A stretch of DNA of 64,000 bases. Source: Isoetes taiwanensis. Taxonomy: Eukaryota > Streptophyta > Lycopodiopsida > Isoetales > Isoetaceae. The stretch is from contig JAJEKV010000027.1 of NCBI GenBank assembly GCA_021234155.1, positions 17,392,891-17,456,890 on the forward strand, given 5' to 3'. This document shows, piece after piece, positions 11,216 through 22,778 of the stretch (positions are counted from its first letter, which is position 1; each line of letters opens with the position of its first letter). The notes beneath the pieces are model-generated. The model worked only from the letters and a program-made list of their open reading frames with translations. It did not search any database and had not been told where the DNA came from. A program made the position numbers and the translations under genes.

Positions 11216-11800
11216 GCTAAACTTAGCTATTTGACGATTTTTTAGCACATTTTTGAAAAAACTGGCTAAAGTAAATGGAAAAAATGGGAAAAAAATAATA
11301 ATTTTAACGTAACTTTTTTCGGGACTGCACCAATCTTGAAGCTCTTTAGCCAAACGCTAGAAAGCAAAAGAGTGAAATTTTGTATTGTTTAACTAAACCA
11401 AGAATGAATTTCGGGCTAGTTTAGCTAATATCATTCTAGTTTATAAGAAATATATGATTAGTAGTTTAGTTCCTAAGTATGATTAGTAGTTTAGTTCCTA
11501 AGTATAATTTGAGTCATAGATTTTGCTAGTTAGCATTATTTTAGAATGTTTTCACAAAAAAATAACTAAAATAAGTGAAAACAATTGAAAAAAGGTATAG
11601 CAATTTGGCTTAATATTTTCCGTTGGCCACATCATAGAAATTTTTTGGATGATGTTTGGGTTAGTTTAGCTAAACGCGAGAAAGGATGAGAGGAAAAATA
11701 TATAGAGTTTAGCTAAACCACAGAAAGTTTTGGGATTAATATAGAGCAAGTTTAGCTAAAGTCATTCTGGCTAATAAGAAATATGAGACTAGTAAGTTAT
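11216..11800. repeat. AT-rich repetitive spacer next to the helicase remnant
   Basis: Recurrent TTTAGCTAAA-type words and imperfect direct repeats. For example, the block at ~11415-11465 (GTTTAGCTAATATCATTC) resembles ~11750-11795 (GTTTAGCTAAAGTCATTC), and TAGTTTAGTTCCTAAGTAT is present twice at 11460-11510. It looks like the remains of a small non-coding element. It separates the cargo from the helicase end. Confidence 0.45.
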
Positions 11801-12285
11801 TCCCTGATGGAAGATGAAGAGGACACAAGAAATTTTCCAATTGAAAGGTAGGAGCAATAGTAATGTTGCTAAGGAACATGTATCCTCAGGGTGGACTGTG
11901 CAACGGGACACGCCTGCACATCACCCATGCAACACAAAGAATCCTACGGGCGGAAACAATTACAGGTCGATTCAGAGGCACCCCAATCCTGCTCCCAAAG
12001 ATCAATCTGACGCCGTCTGATTCGCACATACCATTCACCAAGAGACAATATCCAATCCGCTTGGCTTTCTCGATGATAATAAACAAGTCGCAGGGCCAAT
12101 CTCTAGTTAGACTTTACTTGCCAGCTCCAGTTTTTGCACACGGTCAACTTTATGTTGCTCTCTTAAGGTGCACTTCTCAGGCAGGAATCAAAATTGCTAT
12201 TACGGAAACATCACGTCAAGGTGCATTACGAAAAGACCACCGAATGTACACCCCAAATGTCGTATATAAAGAAGCACTTATATAA
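11801..12285 (+). pseudogene. Helitron helicase, C-terminal end (motifs V-VI only)
   Basis: Remnant of the Pif1-type helicase of a Helitron. A short acidic start (EEDTRNFPIE) jumps directly into KVGAIVMLLRNMYPQGG and LCNGTRL. Motif V follows (AFSMIINKSQGQSL, ~12067-12108), then the motif VI region (YVALLRCTS, ~12151-12177), and a stop at 12283. In intact Helitron proteins FPIE and KVGAIV are separated by a linker that is missing here. The Walker A and B motifs, several hundred residues upstream, are nowhere in the window. Strand and order match the Rep half at 174-2562, so both probably come from one element. Confidence 0.85.
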
Positions 12286-12356
12286 ATAGAGCAGTATTCA
12301 TTTGAATATGTCACAAATAGAAAAGAGACCGTCCGTTAGGGCAGCCACTTTTCTAG

Positions 12357-12878
12357 TTATCCTATAGTAATATGAAAATTCTCATTTACGATGAATAATC
12401 TCACATGCCTAACCTAAAGGGTTGGGGGTATAAGATGGGTTGTTCGACCACGGCCACTTACCATGGTTTCCTCAAAACATTTAAAGAAGAATGAGGAAGA
12501 AGAAGGTTGGGCTGCTTATGAGCAAATTCTTCAAGGAGTAAAAGCTTTCGGCCGGTTGGCAAACCACCCCCAATTGGTGGATCCTAAGGTCCATTAACAT
12601 CACTGGGTTTGGAAACCAGCATCGGCCAAGTCTGTGAGACTTGTGGTATGGTGAAGAGGGGTTCATTAGAATTTGGAGGTAGGGTTAGATCAGAAAGGCT
12701 TATACTCCCCTTCAGAAAAAAGTAATTTGTAACCAATTTAAAAAATTAATATAAGTTTTTTATTTCACTAAATTTCAAGTAGTTGCAACTTGAATTCCCT
12801 TTTACGATCACCAAAAAAAAAAAACAAAAACAAAACTTATAATAAGTCAATTTACAGCTTACAACCCTGAAGCTACTA
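12357..12878. other. No gene seen
   Basis: Short frames only, none with recognisable similarity. The sequence is moderately AT-rich without clear repeats. Confidence 0.3.
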
Positions 12879-13000
12879 AAAAACCAAGGCATATTCCAAG
12901 GCATATTTCAAGGCATATTCCAAGCTCCTAAAAAACCAAGGCATATTCCAATTCATATTCCAAGGCATATTTCAAGGCTCCTAAAAAACCAAGATTCAGT
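12879..13000. repeat. Minisatellite of AAGGCATATTCC units
   Basis: At least seven copies of a 14-16-bp word (CCAAGGCATATTCCAAG and variants), grouped by three copies of CTCCTAAAAAACCAAG-like sequence. One more copy lies at ~13138-13152. Confidence 0.7.
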
Positions 13001-13432
13001 ACAAGATTTACAAGACTTACAAGATTTCTTGTGTTCTCTATTCACTACAAGATTTACATGAATGTACATTTAAATATAAATATAAATGTGATGTAGAGAA
13101 GCACGTCAAATAACTAAATGTACAACTGTTATGAAATATTCCAAGGCATATTCTAATGGTCCTACCTTTTGGAACTTAGGCATGTTCTAATGGTCTTATA
13201 TTGCAAGGAGGGAAATACACTTAGAATTGACTGTTTGCACACCTTTCCATCACATGTATCATATTGGCATTATATGCACCATGTTGGCATCACATGCTAT
13301 ACAGAAGGCAACACAGTTTGCATCACAAGATACACCATATTGCCATCACATCCACCATGCCGACACCACACTTAGAATGAAGTTAGAGAAATATACTTAG
13401 AAACGTTGGTATACTTAGAAATAATGGAATTA

Positions 13433-13800
13433 CAATTATTCGTCATCAGACAAGACATCTGGGAAGTTATCAAGTATTTTTGCCTCATTAGCAGGATCTA
13501 CTCTAAAAGTGGTTCCCTTGTCCTTAGCACATTTTCTTTGCTCTAATGGAACTCTGATGGGATAGATCTGTGGGGAGAACACTAAACCCTTTGGATCATT
13601 TCTGCACAACTCATATTCTACAGTTGATTACGGGCCCTTCTGATAGTGGATACCTTCCACAACACTCGCCAGCAAGGTACCATTGATCATTAGTTTGAAA
13701 ATTTTCGTCAACCACAAATTTTGCTTTGGTGCACACAAGCAAATGGAATCCAGCACCCTCTTGCAAAGTTGTCTCCAACTCTGACTGCATCAGATAAAAC
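13433..13800 (-). pseudogene. Unrecognised C-terminal coding remnant with one frameshift
   Basis: On the minus strand a frame begins after an acceptor-like CTGATGCAG at ~13792. It reads SELETTLQEGAGFHLLVC, then VVDENFQTNDQWYLAGECC. At ~13625 the reading shifts by one base to YELCRNDPKGLVFSPQIYP, then RVPLEQRKCAKDKG, and ends in the acidic tail FPDVLSDDE and a stop at ~13434. The protein-like composition across both frames argues for a once-real last exon. I do not recognise the family. Confidence 0.45.
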
Positions 13801-13859
13801 ATTGGCTTCAAATACTTGCGAGAGAGGGGGGGAGGGGGGAGGGATTATCTAATCGAATA

Positions 13860-16800
13860 GGGAAATTTATAAGATTATAGAGATAGAAATTCCAAATGCT
13901 CTTGATATTAATAAATCAACAGTGCAAGTCTGTTTTGCTATGACAACAAGCAGGCAAGGTAATGAACCCATGCATCTGAAAGAATCACGAAGGAAATAAA
14001 CATTGAAACCTTTGATGTTCCACGTCAATCTTAGCAACCCCAAGAAACACACATTAATTTTTAATGTGTGGTTCTTCAGGGTTGATAAAACTAGCCAAGG
14101 AGCATCAAAGGATTCAAAGTTTGCTTCACGCCGTAGCTAGCTCAGAAATCGCGCGTGTGATTCAAACAAATATCCTACAGTTCACAAAAATCAGAAAATG
14201 AACAAATCTGAAAATCTGAGAAAACTTATCAGATTTCTTTTCTAATGTAGTATCCAATATCTTTAGGCAGGAAAAAGACTCTGTTATTGTTGAATATAGC
14301 ACAGGAGGTGCGTTCCCTCGGAATAAATCCTTCCCATCTGTTTGTTTGGAATTTGAATTGAGTCTCAAAACAAATCCTTCCCATTTGTTTGTTTGACCAC
14401 CGAAACTAAATCTAGCAGTTATTATACTATTTTTGGCACTTACTACAGTATTCTTGGCAATCATTACGCTCACGGCACAATTTGGTGCCAACCTCGCGCC
14501 ACAAAAGGGGGGGGGGGAACAGGGGGGACATGCCAAGTGATCCACTACAATGTGCTTTGACCCCTCCTTGAGCTTCCAAATCCATAAGGATCATTATGCT
14601 TGCTTTCCACCATTGCCATTCTGTTGGATCCAACTAGGCTAGATCCTTATTTATACTCTTTTATTGTGCTTGCTTTCCATCATGTCGTTGAATTCGGCGT
14701 TACGCTTTCCTACCGTTGAGCATTGTAGCAATTTGCACATTCCTTAGAATAGGTACATCTTTGATCTTCTTCTAAATGGGTGCATTATATTAGTTTTCTA
14801 AACAAATCCCTTCAAAATCACACTAAATCCTTACTCAAATTCAAATCAGCTTTCCATAATAGTTTAAACTAGCCTCTTGATACCAAAAGCCCTATCGTAT
14901 TGGATCATATTGGCTTCCTTGGTTGTTGGGTTGTCACAAGTACTTGCAACATTTTCCACTTCCAAAACTTCATCTCACAAACAAGCAACACTGATCATTC
15001 TGCCAGAGTCCTGGATGAAACAAGATGATACTATAAGGTTTTTTTTAAGATACTTTCCTAACCTTAGGTGTATCTATTTATCTCTGCTATAGCATTATCG
15101 TTGAACTCTTGTATTATTAAATTTGGGTTGTTAGATGGAAAGATATTCCATGAGATATGCCAAGGCATGAAATCTTGTCCCCTCATTGAAGAGCTTGACG
15201 GGGTCAAATGCTTATGTGGTTCTATTCTTTAGGGTCAAGAAAACCCTAAAAATGCAACAAATACACAGCTGACTTCCAATATACAAATACACCGACCATC
15301 TACAACCGTGACTTCTTCTTGAAACCTTGCAGCCTTCACCAGAAGGGCGAATCTGACCTATAACACAAATGAGATGATGTATAAACGACCCCTTTTAGGC
15401 TAGCTTAAGCCCAGTTAATGCCATAGAATGCTTTACCAAAATAGCATCCACCAAGGATGAGCATCAATTGGCAAAAGGGCTACAGCTGAGCGCCACATAC
15501 AATCCATAATTTTAAGACAGCACACAACACATGGGGAACTTGAACCCCCTGCCAAATTGGGCAACAACAGAGAGGCCTAAGAATGAATGCCTTAAGAAAA
15601 ATAACAGGAACCTTCTTACTCAAAAATTTAGCATGCAACTAGGTCTCAGGCCTGACCCTGTTACAAACACACAAATAAATAAAACTAGAAACCTATCTTA
15701 CCTTACACAAAGATTCAATTAATCTTTTATTGTAGCAGACAGTTTCTTTATTTCCCTTCTGAAGACAGGGTGCACCTTTACAGCATAGCTGGTTCCGAAA
15801 AAGGAGTGAAGACAGGGTGCACCTTTACAGCATAGCTTGGTTTCGAAAAAGGAGTGTGAGCTCTGAAAAAAAACTCTAAGTAGACTTTATCTTCGACCCT
15901 TTTTCGTTGCCATTGCCTCTCATCCAGCAAGCTGGAAGTAGCTCTGAGTCTTCTCCATCCCATGAAAAACCATTGGATAGCGGACTTCATGCCAGAAAGC
16001 GACTGCCCAAGCACCATTGTCGGCAATCATGAAGCAATGGGAATGGATAAGACAACTCATGGCCTTCTAATTTCATCCTGCCATTCTTTCCAAGTCCGGC
16101 ATGCATGATCATAGAACAGAAAACCCTAGACCCCTATAACTTCGCCTACATGCCACTTCATTTTTTCGACATAATTTCATACGAATACGACCGCTAACCA
16201 TTGCAAATCATATGTAATTAACATACCTTAACCTTAAATTGCAAACGCTATGAACAAAATAAAGGCAAATTCTAATAATATCCCAAAGTTTTTGAGTAAG
16301 TGCGAAAATACCCATATTGTCTGAAAATTGTAGAAATGCCCCTTCTGCACCGGATCTGCCCTTTTTTTTTCCTTGAAATATTAATAAAATTTGTCATACA
16401 AGAAACTTTGGATCTTTCCTCTGATTCAGAAGCGCAATTTTTGAAGGCCTAAATGAATTCTGGCAGCTGCTTCCTACCCTGCAACTCCGATCGAAAATCC
16501 AGCTAAAAAGGTTAGTGGTTCTGATATTCAAATGAGCGAAAGCATGAGATGCAAGCAATTACAGAATAATTGTGGTTACATGAATGGAGAACTTTTGAAG
16601 CCCCAGAAGGTTTCAATGGCGGCTCTGTAAAGATTTCTTGCCGGTTTCTTTTCAATAACATGATCCAACACGTGAATTTGAGCTGCATTTTGTAAAAATC
16701 TCATTTAATTCGTTTTGCCCAAGCTGGATGTTGAATAAGGTAATCCGGTGATCATCAGGTGATCATGAAGGAGAAAAACATAGCCTTTTAATTCTTCCAT

Positions 16801-17785
16801 TAACATCTGCATTTGTGAAGCAAGCGAAAGCTATCCTTAATGTCGCATATGCCGTATTTTGTTGAATTGTTTTTTGTTGTCCAAGAATTCATGGCAAGTT
16901 ATAGCTTCTAGAAGAGGCAAATCTTCCATATCCATGCTTTGCATGGTCTCTTAGAGCATAACGATTTTATGCAGAAAGTTTGCTATTCATGCTTAAGGAA
17001 TAAAGGGTTTAACAGATCCAGTTTGATGAGAAGTCAATCCAAAGAAAGATGAGAAGTCGATCAAAGAAAGAAGCAGTGCTACTCTGATAGAAGGGGGTAT
17101 TTTTTTAAAATTTCCCATAAAACAATTATTCATGACACCTAGCCTAGGCCTATGAACTATATAATTTCCTAAATAACTAGCAAAGGTGTGCTCATCTTTC
17201 TCCAAACAACTAAACAGAAATTGAAATAATTCACAATTGACATATATAAAAGACATTGGAAAAACAAACTCGGGCATAAAAACCACATTCTTCATTAACA
17301 CATATTTTTTGGCATTGCTTTTGAATTTTACTCATTAACACATAATTTTTTGCATTGCTTTTGAATTTTATGGGCAAAACACGTTGGTTAGCGTTCTCCA
17401 AGTTAGACACATTCAATTGAATTTCGCAAGTCCATAGCTGAGATCCTTTTGACTTAATACGAAACCTCCTTTGCCATGAATTGGGCAAAAGCAAGGCTGC
17501 CGCGATAAGTTTCTTGTATATATTATTAATATCTATGGCATTGGCGATGATCAACCTTTGGCTTTTTTTAAGGCCAAAAATTTAGACACCACAACTCAGA
17601 TACATGTGCAAAAGGAGAAATCTCACATAAACTTTCTTATAGTCTTCTTTTAGAAGTGAAACATCCAGCTCCAACAATGAGGACCAAGAAAACCCTCTAA
17701 AAGACAACACAACACTTATAGCAACACAAAACACCAACATAAACGTAATAGCAACATACTATATATACAAAGAAACTAGATAGGA
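13860..17785. other. About 3.9 kb with no recognisable gene
   Basis: AT-rich intergenic DNA. Small local repeats are visible. A ~45-bp tandem duplication containing GGTGCACCTTTACAGCATAG lies at ~15767-15857, and a 46-bp one containing TTGCATTGCTTTTGAATTTTA at ~17290-17362. There is a G-run at 14508-14518. Short open frames such as 14162-14545 and 15778-16026 show no protein-like pattern I can place. The right end holds the 3' flank of the sHSP gene. Confidence 0.4.
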
Positions 17786-18534
17786 TCAAAGCTTGCTTGT
17801 TATGTTGATGGTTCTAACTTCAGGCTTCTTAGGGACAATTTTAGGGATAAGAACAGTAAGCACACCATTTTCGAGTTGGGCTTTAACTTCATCCATCTTT
17901 GCATTCTCTGGCAACCTGAATCTCCTCATCATGTAGCCTTTGGTGCGCTCTACTCTATGCCACTTGTCACTTTTCTTTTCTTGCACCTTTCTATCCCCAC
18001 TTATACTCAGAATCCTGCCATTTTCGGTCTGCACCTTAATTTCTTCCCTCTTCAAACCTAGTCATACATACAAAAATTGATTCATCAATACCCCTCTTCC
18101 TAGCAATCCAGTAACACATTATTAACATGCACTTCTATTAAGAAAAACATAAGCAAACATATCAAACTTTTAGGATTGGTAACCTAAACTTTAAAATTCC
18201 ACAGAAATCCATCTCCCGAGTGACAGATTATTGTTCAAGAATCTTAAGAACCTAGCCATAAATTCTCAAGAATCTAAGAATCCGTCTCAAATCTTAAGAA
18301 TATTCAAGCCATAAAATGTTTTGTAGAAATAAACTTTGAAGCCAGAAATTGCGAAGGGAAATTAAAACCTGGGAGATCGGCCTTCAAAATATGAGCTTCC
18401 GGGGTTTCTAACCAGTCAATTCTGAAGCTACCTACTGAGGCTGCCTCATTAGCCAGCTGCCGGAATGGTGGATAGTCCAAAAAGGAGAAGCCAACGGGCT
18501 CCCAATCGCTTTCTCTGCCATCGCCAGACGCCAT
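17786..18534 (-). CDS. Small heat-shock protein, cytosolic class I-like, one intron
   Basis: ATP-independent chaperone of the HSP20/alpha-crystallin family that holds unfolding proteins. The coding exons are 18369-18534 and 17786-18057 with a 311-bp GT-AG intron (18058-18368), giving 145 aa. The ATG at 18534 starts [11 protein letters not shown]. The alpha-crystallin domain spans about residues 37-125: [20 protein letters not shown], then [20 protein letters not shown], then [14 protein letters not shown] and [12 protein letters not shown]. The C-terminal I-x-I anchor is present (TINI). The wording matches cytosolic class I sHSPs, but class I genes of flowering plants usually lack introns, and here an intron splits the Gly codon of ADLPG. 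No targeting peptide is seen. The frame is intact with good splice sites, so it is likely functional. Confidence 0.92.
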
Positions 18535-18850
18535 AGCTGAAAGCAATTTTTGCAAGAGAATATTTTAGCATGTTGGCTAGAAGAATCCAGAATTTCATGA
18601 TTAATCCTACGTGTCAAGTAGTTGCCACGTGTGCATAAAATGCTCTCGTTTATTGCCAATAACGTCAATAATTTGACGTCAATAGTCACCTTGCTTGAAG
18701 TAGTGTCAATTGATTATCCTTGATTTTTTCATCGAGATAGTGGAGCCTGGACCGTAACCCAGCGCTAGGTGGAAATTTCTGTGGGTTATGGTGCGTGTTT
18801 TTTTTTAGGTATTCAAGGTTATTGGAGGCTCAGGCGCTTCAGCTCTGCCA

Positions 18851-18870
18851 AGAAACTTCCAGAAGGTCTT
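18851..18870. promoter_or_regulatory. Heat-shock element upstream of the sHSP gene
   Basis: The sequence AGAAACTTCCAGAAGGTCTT contains alternating GAA/TTC/GAA blocks at the correct 2-base spacing plus a partial fourth block. This is the binding pattern of trimeric heat-shock factor. It lies ~320 bp upstream of the sHSP start codon, a position consistent with heat induction. A weaker cluster (GAAGAATCCAGAATTTC) lies at 18580-18597. A G-box core (CACGTG) lies at ~18626-18631. Confidence 0.55.
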
Positions 18871-19139
18871 GCCTGAACGGCTATGGCGAGCACTTTGATT
18901 CATGAACAGAGCAATTTCTTGCCCCGAAAACCTCCATCTCCAAAGGCCAAAGCTAATTTGACGCTTAGATTTCTCTGATATTGTCCTTCGCCGGAGTAGA
19001 TTTTTTTTCTTCACTACAAGGTTAAGTAGGCTATCGCAAGCTATTAGACTCAGATTTACTGGCTATGGCAATTTCTTATTCCTCCGGCTATGGAGATCTT
19101 GTTATGGGTTCCGCTTCTTCATAGCTATGGCAGTTCCGG

Positions 19140-19384
19140 TGAGCTCATAGCAAGGAGCAGAGGGCTTGGAAAGCTCTGGAAGAGGATCTCTCAGAGTGTA
19201 GGAGCTCAAATGAGAAACTCTGGCGCAGAATGAACGAGATTGAAGCTTCAAATCCTGGAAACGCCTTGATCACTCGGGTGAGCCAGAAGCATAGGCTATG
19301 GCTATGGCGACGCGGGTTTCCGGCAGGAAACCGGCAGGCGGCGCCGCTGCTCGGGGCGTTACAATCCACATTCCGCAACAACCT
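19140..19384 (+). other. Protein-like open stretch, unrecognised
   Basis: One plus-strand frame reads SKEQRAWKALEEDLSECRS and NEKLWRRMNEIEASNPGNAL over ~40 codons, a helical, coiled-coil-like composition, before losing character. It may be a captured exon fragment or chance. It abuts the repeat at 19385. Confidence 0.2.
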
Positions 19385-19540
19385 GAAGGTCAGGTCTGTT
19401 TGTCCGATGTTCCCATGAGCTGAAAACCGGAGTGGCTGAGGTTAAGAACCTCGTTTAGAAAATAATCGCGAGGAATACTTTTGGACCTGGGCCTGACCTC
19501 ATCCAGGTCCGGCCGTCCATGGGAAAGCACCTTCAATCCA
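19385..19540 (+). repeat. ~155-bp repeat, copy A (inverted partner at 26893-27060)
   Basis: Most of this stretch is the reverse complement of 26893-27060, with scattered mismatches. Landmarks are GATGTTCCCATGAGCT, GGCTGAGGTTAAGAACCTC and CCGTCCATGGGAAAGCACC. It contains internal hairpins (GAGGTTAAGAACCTC; GGACCTGG pairing with CCAGGTCC). Its ends (GAAGGT and ACCTTC) are inverted, so it may be a small foldback MITE. Confidence 0.7.
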
Positions 19541-20469
19541 AGCTAGGTGGCAGATTTTTGTGCATCTCCAAGGCGAGCTTCCCTCCTCAAATGAATTCAT
19601 GCTTTCTACCTTGTAGTGAAATAGCAAGATTTATGTCCTTTTTTTTTTATATAGAAAGAACGTGGAATCTGGACATTAGAGCCTTTTTTAACTCTTTGTT
19701 GATACCCGAGCCATATACAGGAGGTATACCATTTGATGCTAAAGGTCCAAGAAATCAAAGAACATGATTGTATACTGAACGGGAGCAAATCATCCAAATG
19801 GAAGCAAAATAAATATTCTTTGAAGATTCCCTTTTCTACAAAAAATAGGAGCCGAGTGACCAGTGAACGACAAATTTGGGGGAACCCTTGCAGCCTACAA
19901 AAAACTAGTTTTTTGCTTAATGCTCCCTATTAGCTTAAATTATGTAGGAAATTTACCTTTTCTATACAGAGTTTGTCGCTCACTGGGTATGACTTTATCT
20001 CCTTAAGAATGATGTTTTCTTCACATGTACACCATAGTTGATGCATTAAAAGCAGCATTTTTTAGTAAAAAAATAAATAAAAAAAACCCAGACATCTACT
20101 TTCTAGTGAACATGAATTTGCTTTAAAGGCAACACTTTGGTAGTGAAAACAAATTGGCATCTTCTCCTTTTTCAAATGAAGTTTTGAAAGCTTATATCTT
20201 AATCCAGTAACTAATATTTCGAGTTAGAAATTGTTAAGTTATGAACAAACCCAGGTAAATATAAAATGACATGATTGTAGTTCAATATAATCACAGTTTG
20301 TATCAAAATTGTTTGAAGGCATGCAATTTTTCCTTCTTCGATCACATTCACTCACTTTAGATTTTATAAGTATCAACTAGAACTCGAAGGCTAGCTTGTT
20401 ACATCTTATAATCTAAGCGTTCACATAAGCAATATCTGAATACAGAGTAGGTTTCTTGTGCCTATTCTG
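19541..20469. other. No gene seen
   Basis: AT-rich intergenic DNA between the repeat copy and the LINE scrap. No protein-like frame and no notable repeat. Confidence 0.3.
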
Positions 20470-20880
20470 AAATGCTTCACTTACCAGGGCAAAATGTGGA
20501 GGTGGCACTGGCCTACAAGTATTTGGGACACTTCCATCTGTCCTGGGACACTTCCATTTGGATGTGTGTGACAGGGGGCTGGAAGGCTCTATATGTCATG
20601 CAAAAGCAAAGATGTATGACTGGACCCATCAGTCGCACTTGTTCAAAGCCTTGTTTGAGCCTGTTCTCCTATATGGGATCGAGGTTTAATGGCCAGTAGT
20701 AGCCCTTGCCACCTAGAATGACTTGGATCAGGTGCAGAAAGTCTTCCCAGCTCAGGCACTTGAGGTAAAGTCCACAATTCTATTCGAGGTTTAAGGCCCA
20801 GTAGTAGTTTGCCACCTAGAATGACTTGGATCAGGTGCAGAAGTCTAGCTCAAGCACTTGAGGTAAAGTCCACAATTCCA
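20470..20880 (+). pseudogene. RTE-like LINE reverse-transcriptase scrap with a ~120-bp tandem duplication
   Basis: A degenerate plus-strand reading gives YKYLGHFHLSWDT, VTGGWKALY and LFSYMGSRF-like pieces. These resemble the end of RTE-type reverse transcriptases (family wording around YKYLG, GGWKALY and LLYGCE). No full domain remains. Within it, ~20677-20762 and ~20784-20880 are near-identical copies containing GCCACCTAGAATGACTTGG and CTTGAGGTAAAGTCCACAA. Confidence 0.45.
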
Positions 20881-22778
20881 TATTAGGTTCGGTTGCGAAA
20901 GATGGGTTTCCTGCCTCTTTAGAGGGCCACATGGGACTGGAACTGCCACATCATTTACTTTCAAAAGGCGTTTTGTATGGGCAACGTACATCTTTCCAAC
21001 CTTGCTTATGCACCGAGTCCACATCGCCTTAAAGCTTGCTGGAAGGACAAACGAGCTCAGTAGTTCTCCCGATGGAATGTGCAAGATCACAGGTGCATAT
21101 AAGTCTAAACTGAAGAAGAGCAGCATCACTTGAAACAGTACCTTGAAATTTGGTTTCTTAGCAAACTCTAGGATGCGAGCACCCTAGAACTGGTTAAAAC
21201 GACACATGACTAGCAGTAGATCAATTCAATGCTTACACGAGGTCCACAACGTTACCTACATGCACATTTGCCCATGAAGAATCGCGGACTGATAGCTTCC
21301 ATTCGCACAGGCGCACATCGCCTCCGCATCAAGAGGCATGTGAGGACAGTATCAATGTTGCCAAGTGGGAGCCAATGTCATGCCCGTCAACATTGTCCGG
21401 CATTTGACAATATCTATGTTGAATTAGTCCTGCCTAACCAATTGCTACTAGAGCTGTTATATACGACATCAATGGGGTTATTGGGATCATATCTTTAAGA
21501 GATCATGGATATACGCACTCAGATATGTCCTTCGGCACGACATTGAAATGTACCCTAATATATTGTACAATTTATTAGTATGCTTATTACTGCCAAGGTT
21601 TTTCCCTCAAAAACCCTTCGAGACCAGGATTTTTTTAATCCTGACAGTAATACGCTTGATTTCCTGTCTCCATGAATGATACAAATACATTTATTCGTCC
21701 ATTCATTCTTAAAAACAATTGATGGAAGCTTAATGCATGAAATTGGATATTGCCAATGTGGCAAGACGTAAAATTTCTCTCCTCTAATGTAGCATGACGT
21801 AAAAATTTCCCTCCTCCTCATGGAAGATTAGTGCATGATACTGGATGCTACCAATGTGGCATAACATAAAAGCTCCTCATCCTCCTTCCCAGAAACAATG
21901 GATGGGAGCTTAGTGCAATGGATGGAAGCTTAGTGCAGGAAGAAGGGCTGGAAGCTTAGTGGGTGCAAGAAGAAGGGCTAGAAGCTTAGTGCAATGGATG
22001 GAAGCTTGGTGCGGGAAGAAGGGTTGGCAATCTACCCGACTCTTAAGGCTTGTACCTTCTTGTAGTAACGCCTAACAAATATTTTCCAGGATTATCATCA
22101 GATACTCAAATTTTAAGACTTGTAACTTCTTATTAACACTCCAAGGAGCTTGTCATCTTTCCACTGATGTCTCATCTATCCAAGTTTGCATGTAATGATG
22201 TCTCATCCATCCAAGTTTGATGCATCTTATCCAAGTTTGCATGTGATGATGTCTCATCCATCCAGGTTTGATGCATGCATCCTGAGCTACAGAGGTTCTA
22301 AATTTAAGTGCACGATAAATGGGCCCGTACATTCCCGTAGCAAAAGAAAACCAAGAATTCTCTTCCTGAACAAAGGATCTTCACAATCTTTAATTAGAAA
22401 AAAAAAGGGGGGAACGAGCAAGTATTTCCAAATTGAGGAACTTGTTTACTGTGGCAACCTTGAACTTTTTGGGGAGGCAATATCAAGTCAGAGACTTCAC
22501 TGTTGTCCATCCGAAAAAAACAAATCTCCAAATCCAACAACTTACAATGCACTTTATACAGCAAATAATGAAGGAGGATCTGAAAGTTCACTGTATAGAA
22601 TTTACATACACATCAAGCATTCCCTTTTATAAACTTGCAAATGGGAGACAAAATTTTTGCCGGGCAACATAGCCCTCATAAAACCTCTTAGCGTAGCTCA
22701 TCCCTTTATGCATGAGATGCTGTACACTCGATTTGTTTGGCATAAAAGTCACACTGGTCTACACCACCCAGAAACAGA
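20881..22778. repeat. Intergenic DNA with two minisatellite patches
   Basis: At 21898-22015 the word ATGGAAGCTTAGTGC recurs about six times with AGAAGAAGGGCT between copies. At 22164-22282 a ~60-bp unit containing GATGTCTCATCCATCCA and CCAAGTTTG is repeated two to three times. The rest holds no recognisable gene. The right end (22.6-22.78 kb) is presumably the 3' UTR of the YTH gene. Confidence 0.6.

Noticed and set aside
12325-12357. Possible 3' end of the autonomous Helitron (CTAG followed by T at 12353-12357)
   Set aside because: CTAG is a common tetramer and the preceding sequence forms no convincing hairpin, unlike the end at 39771.
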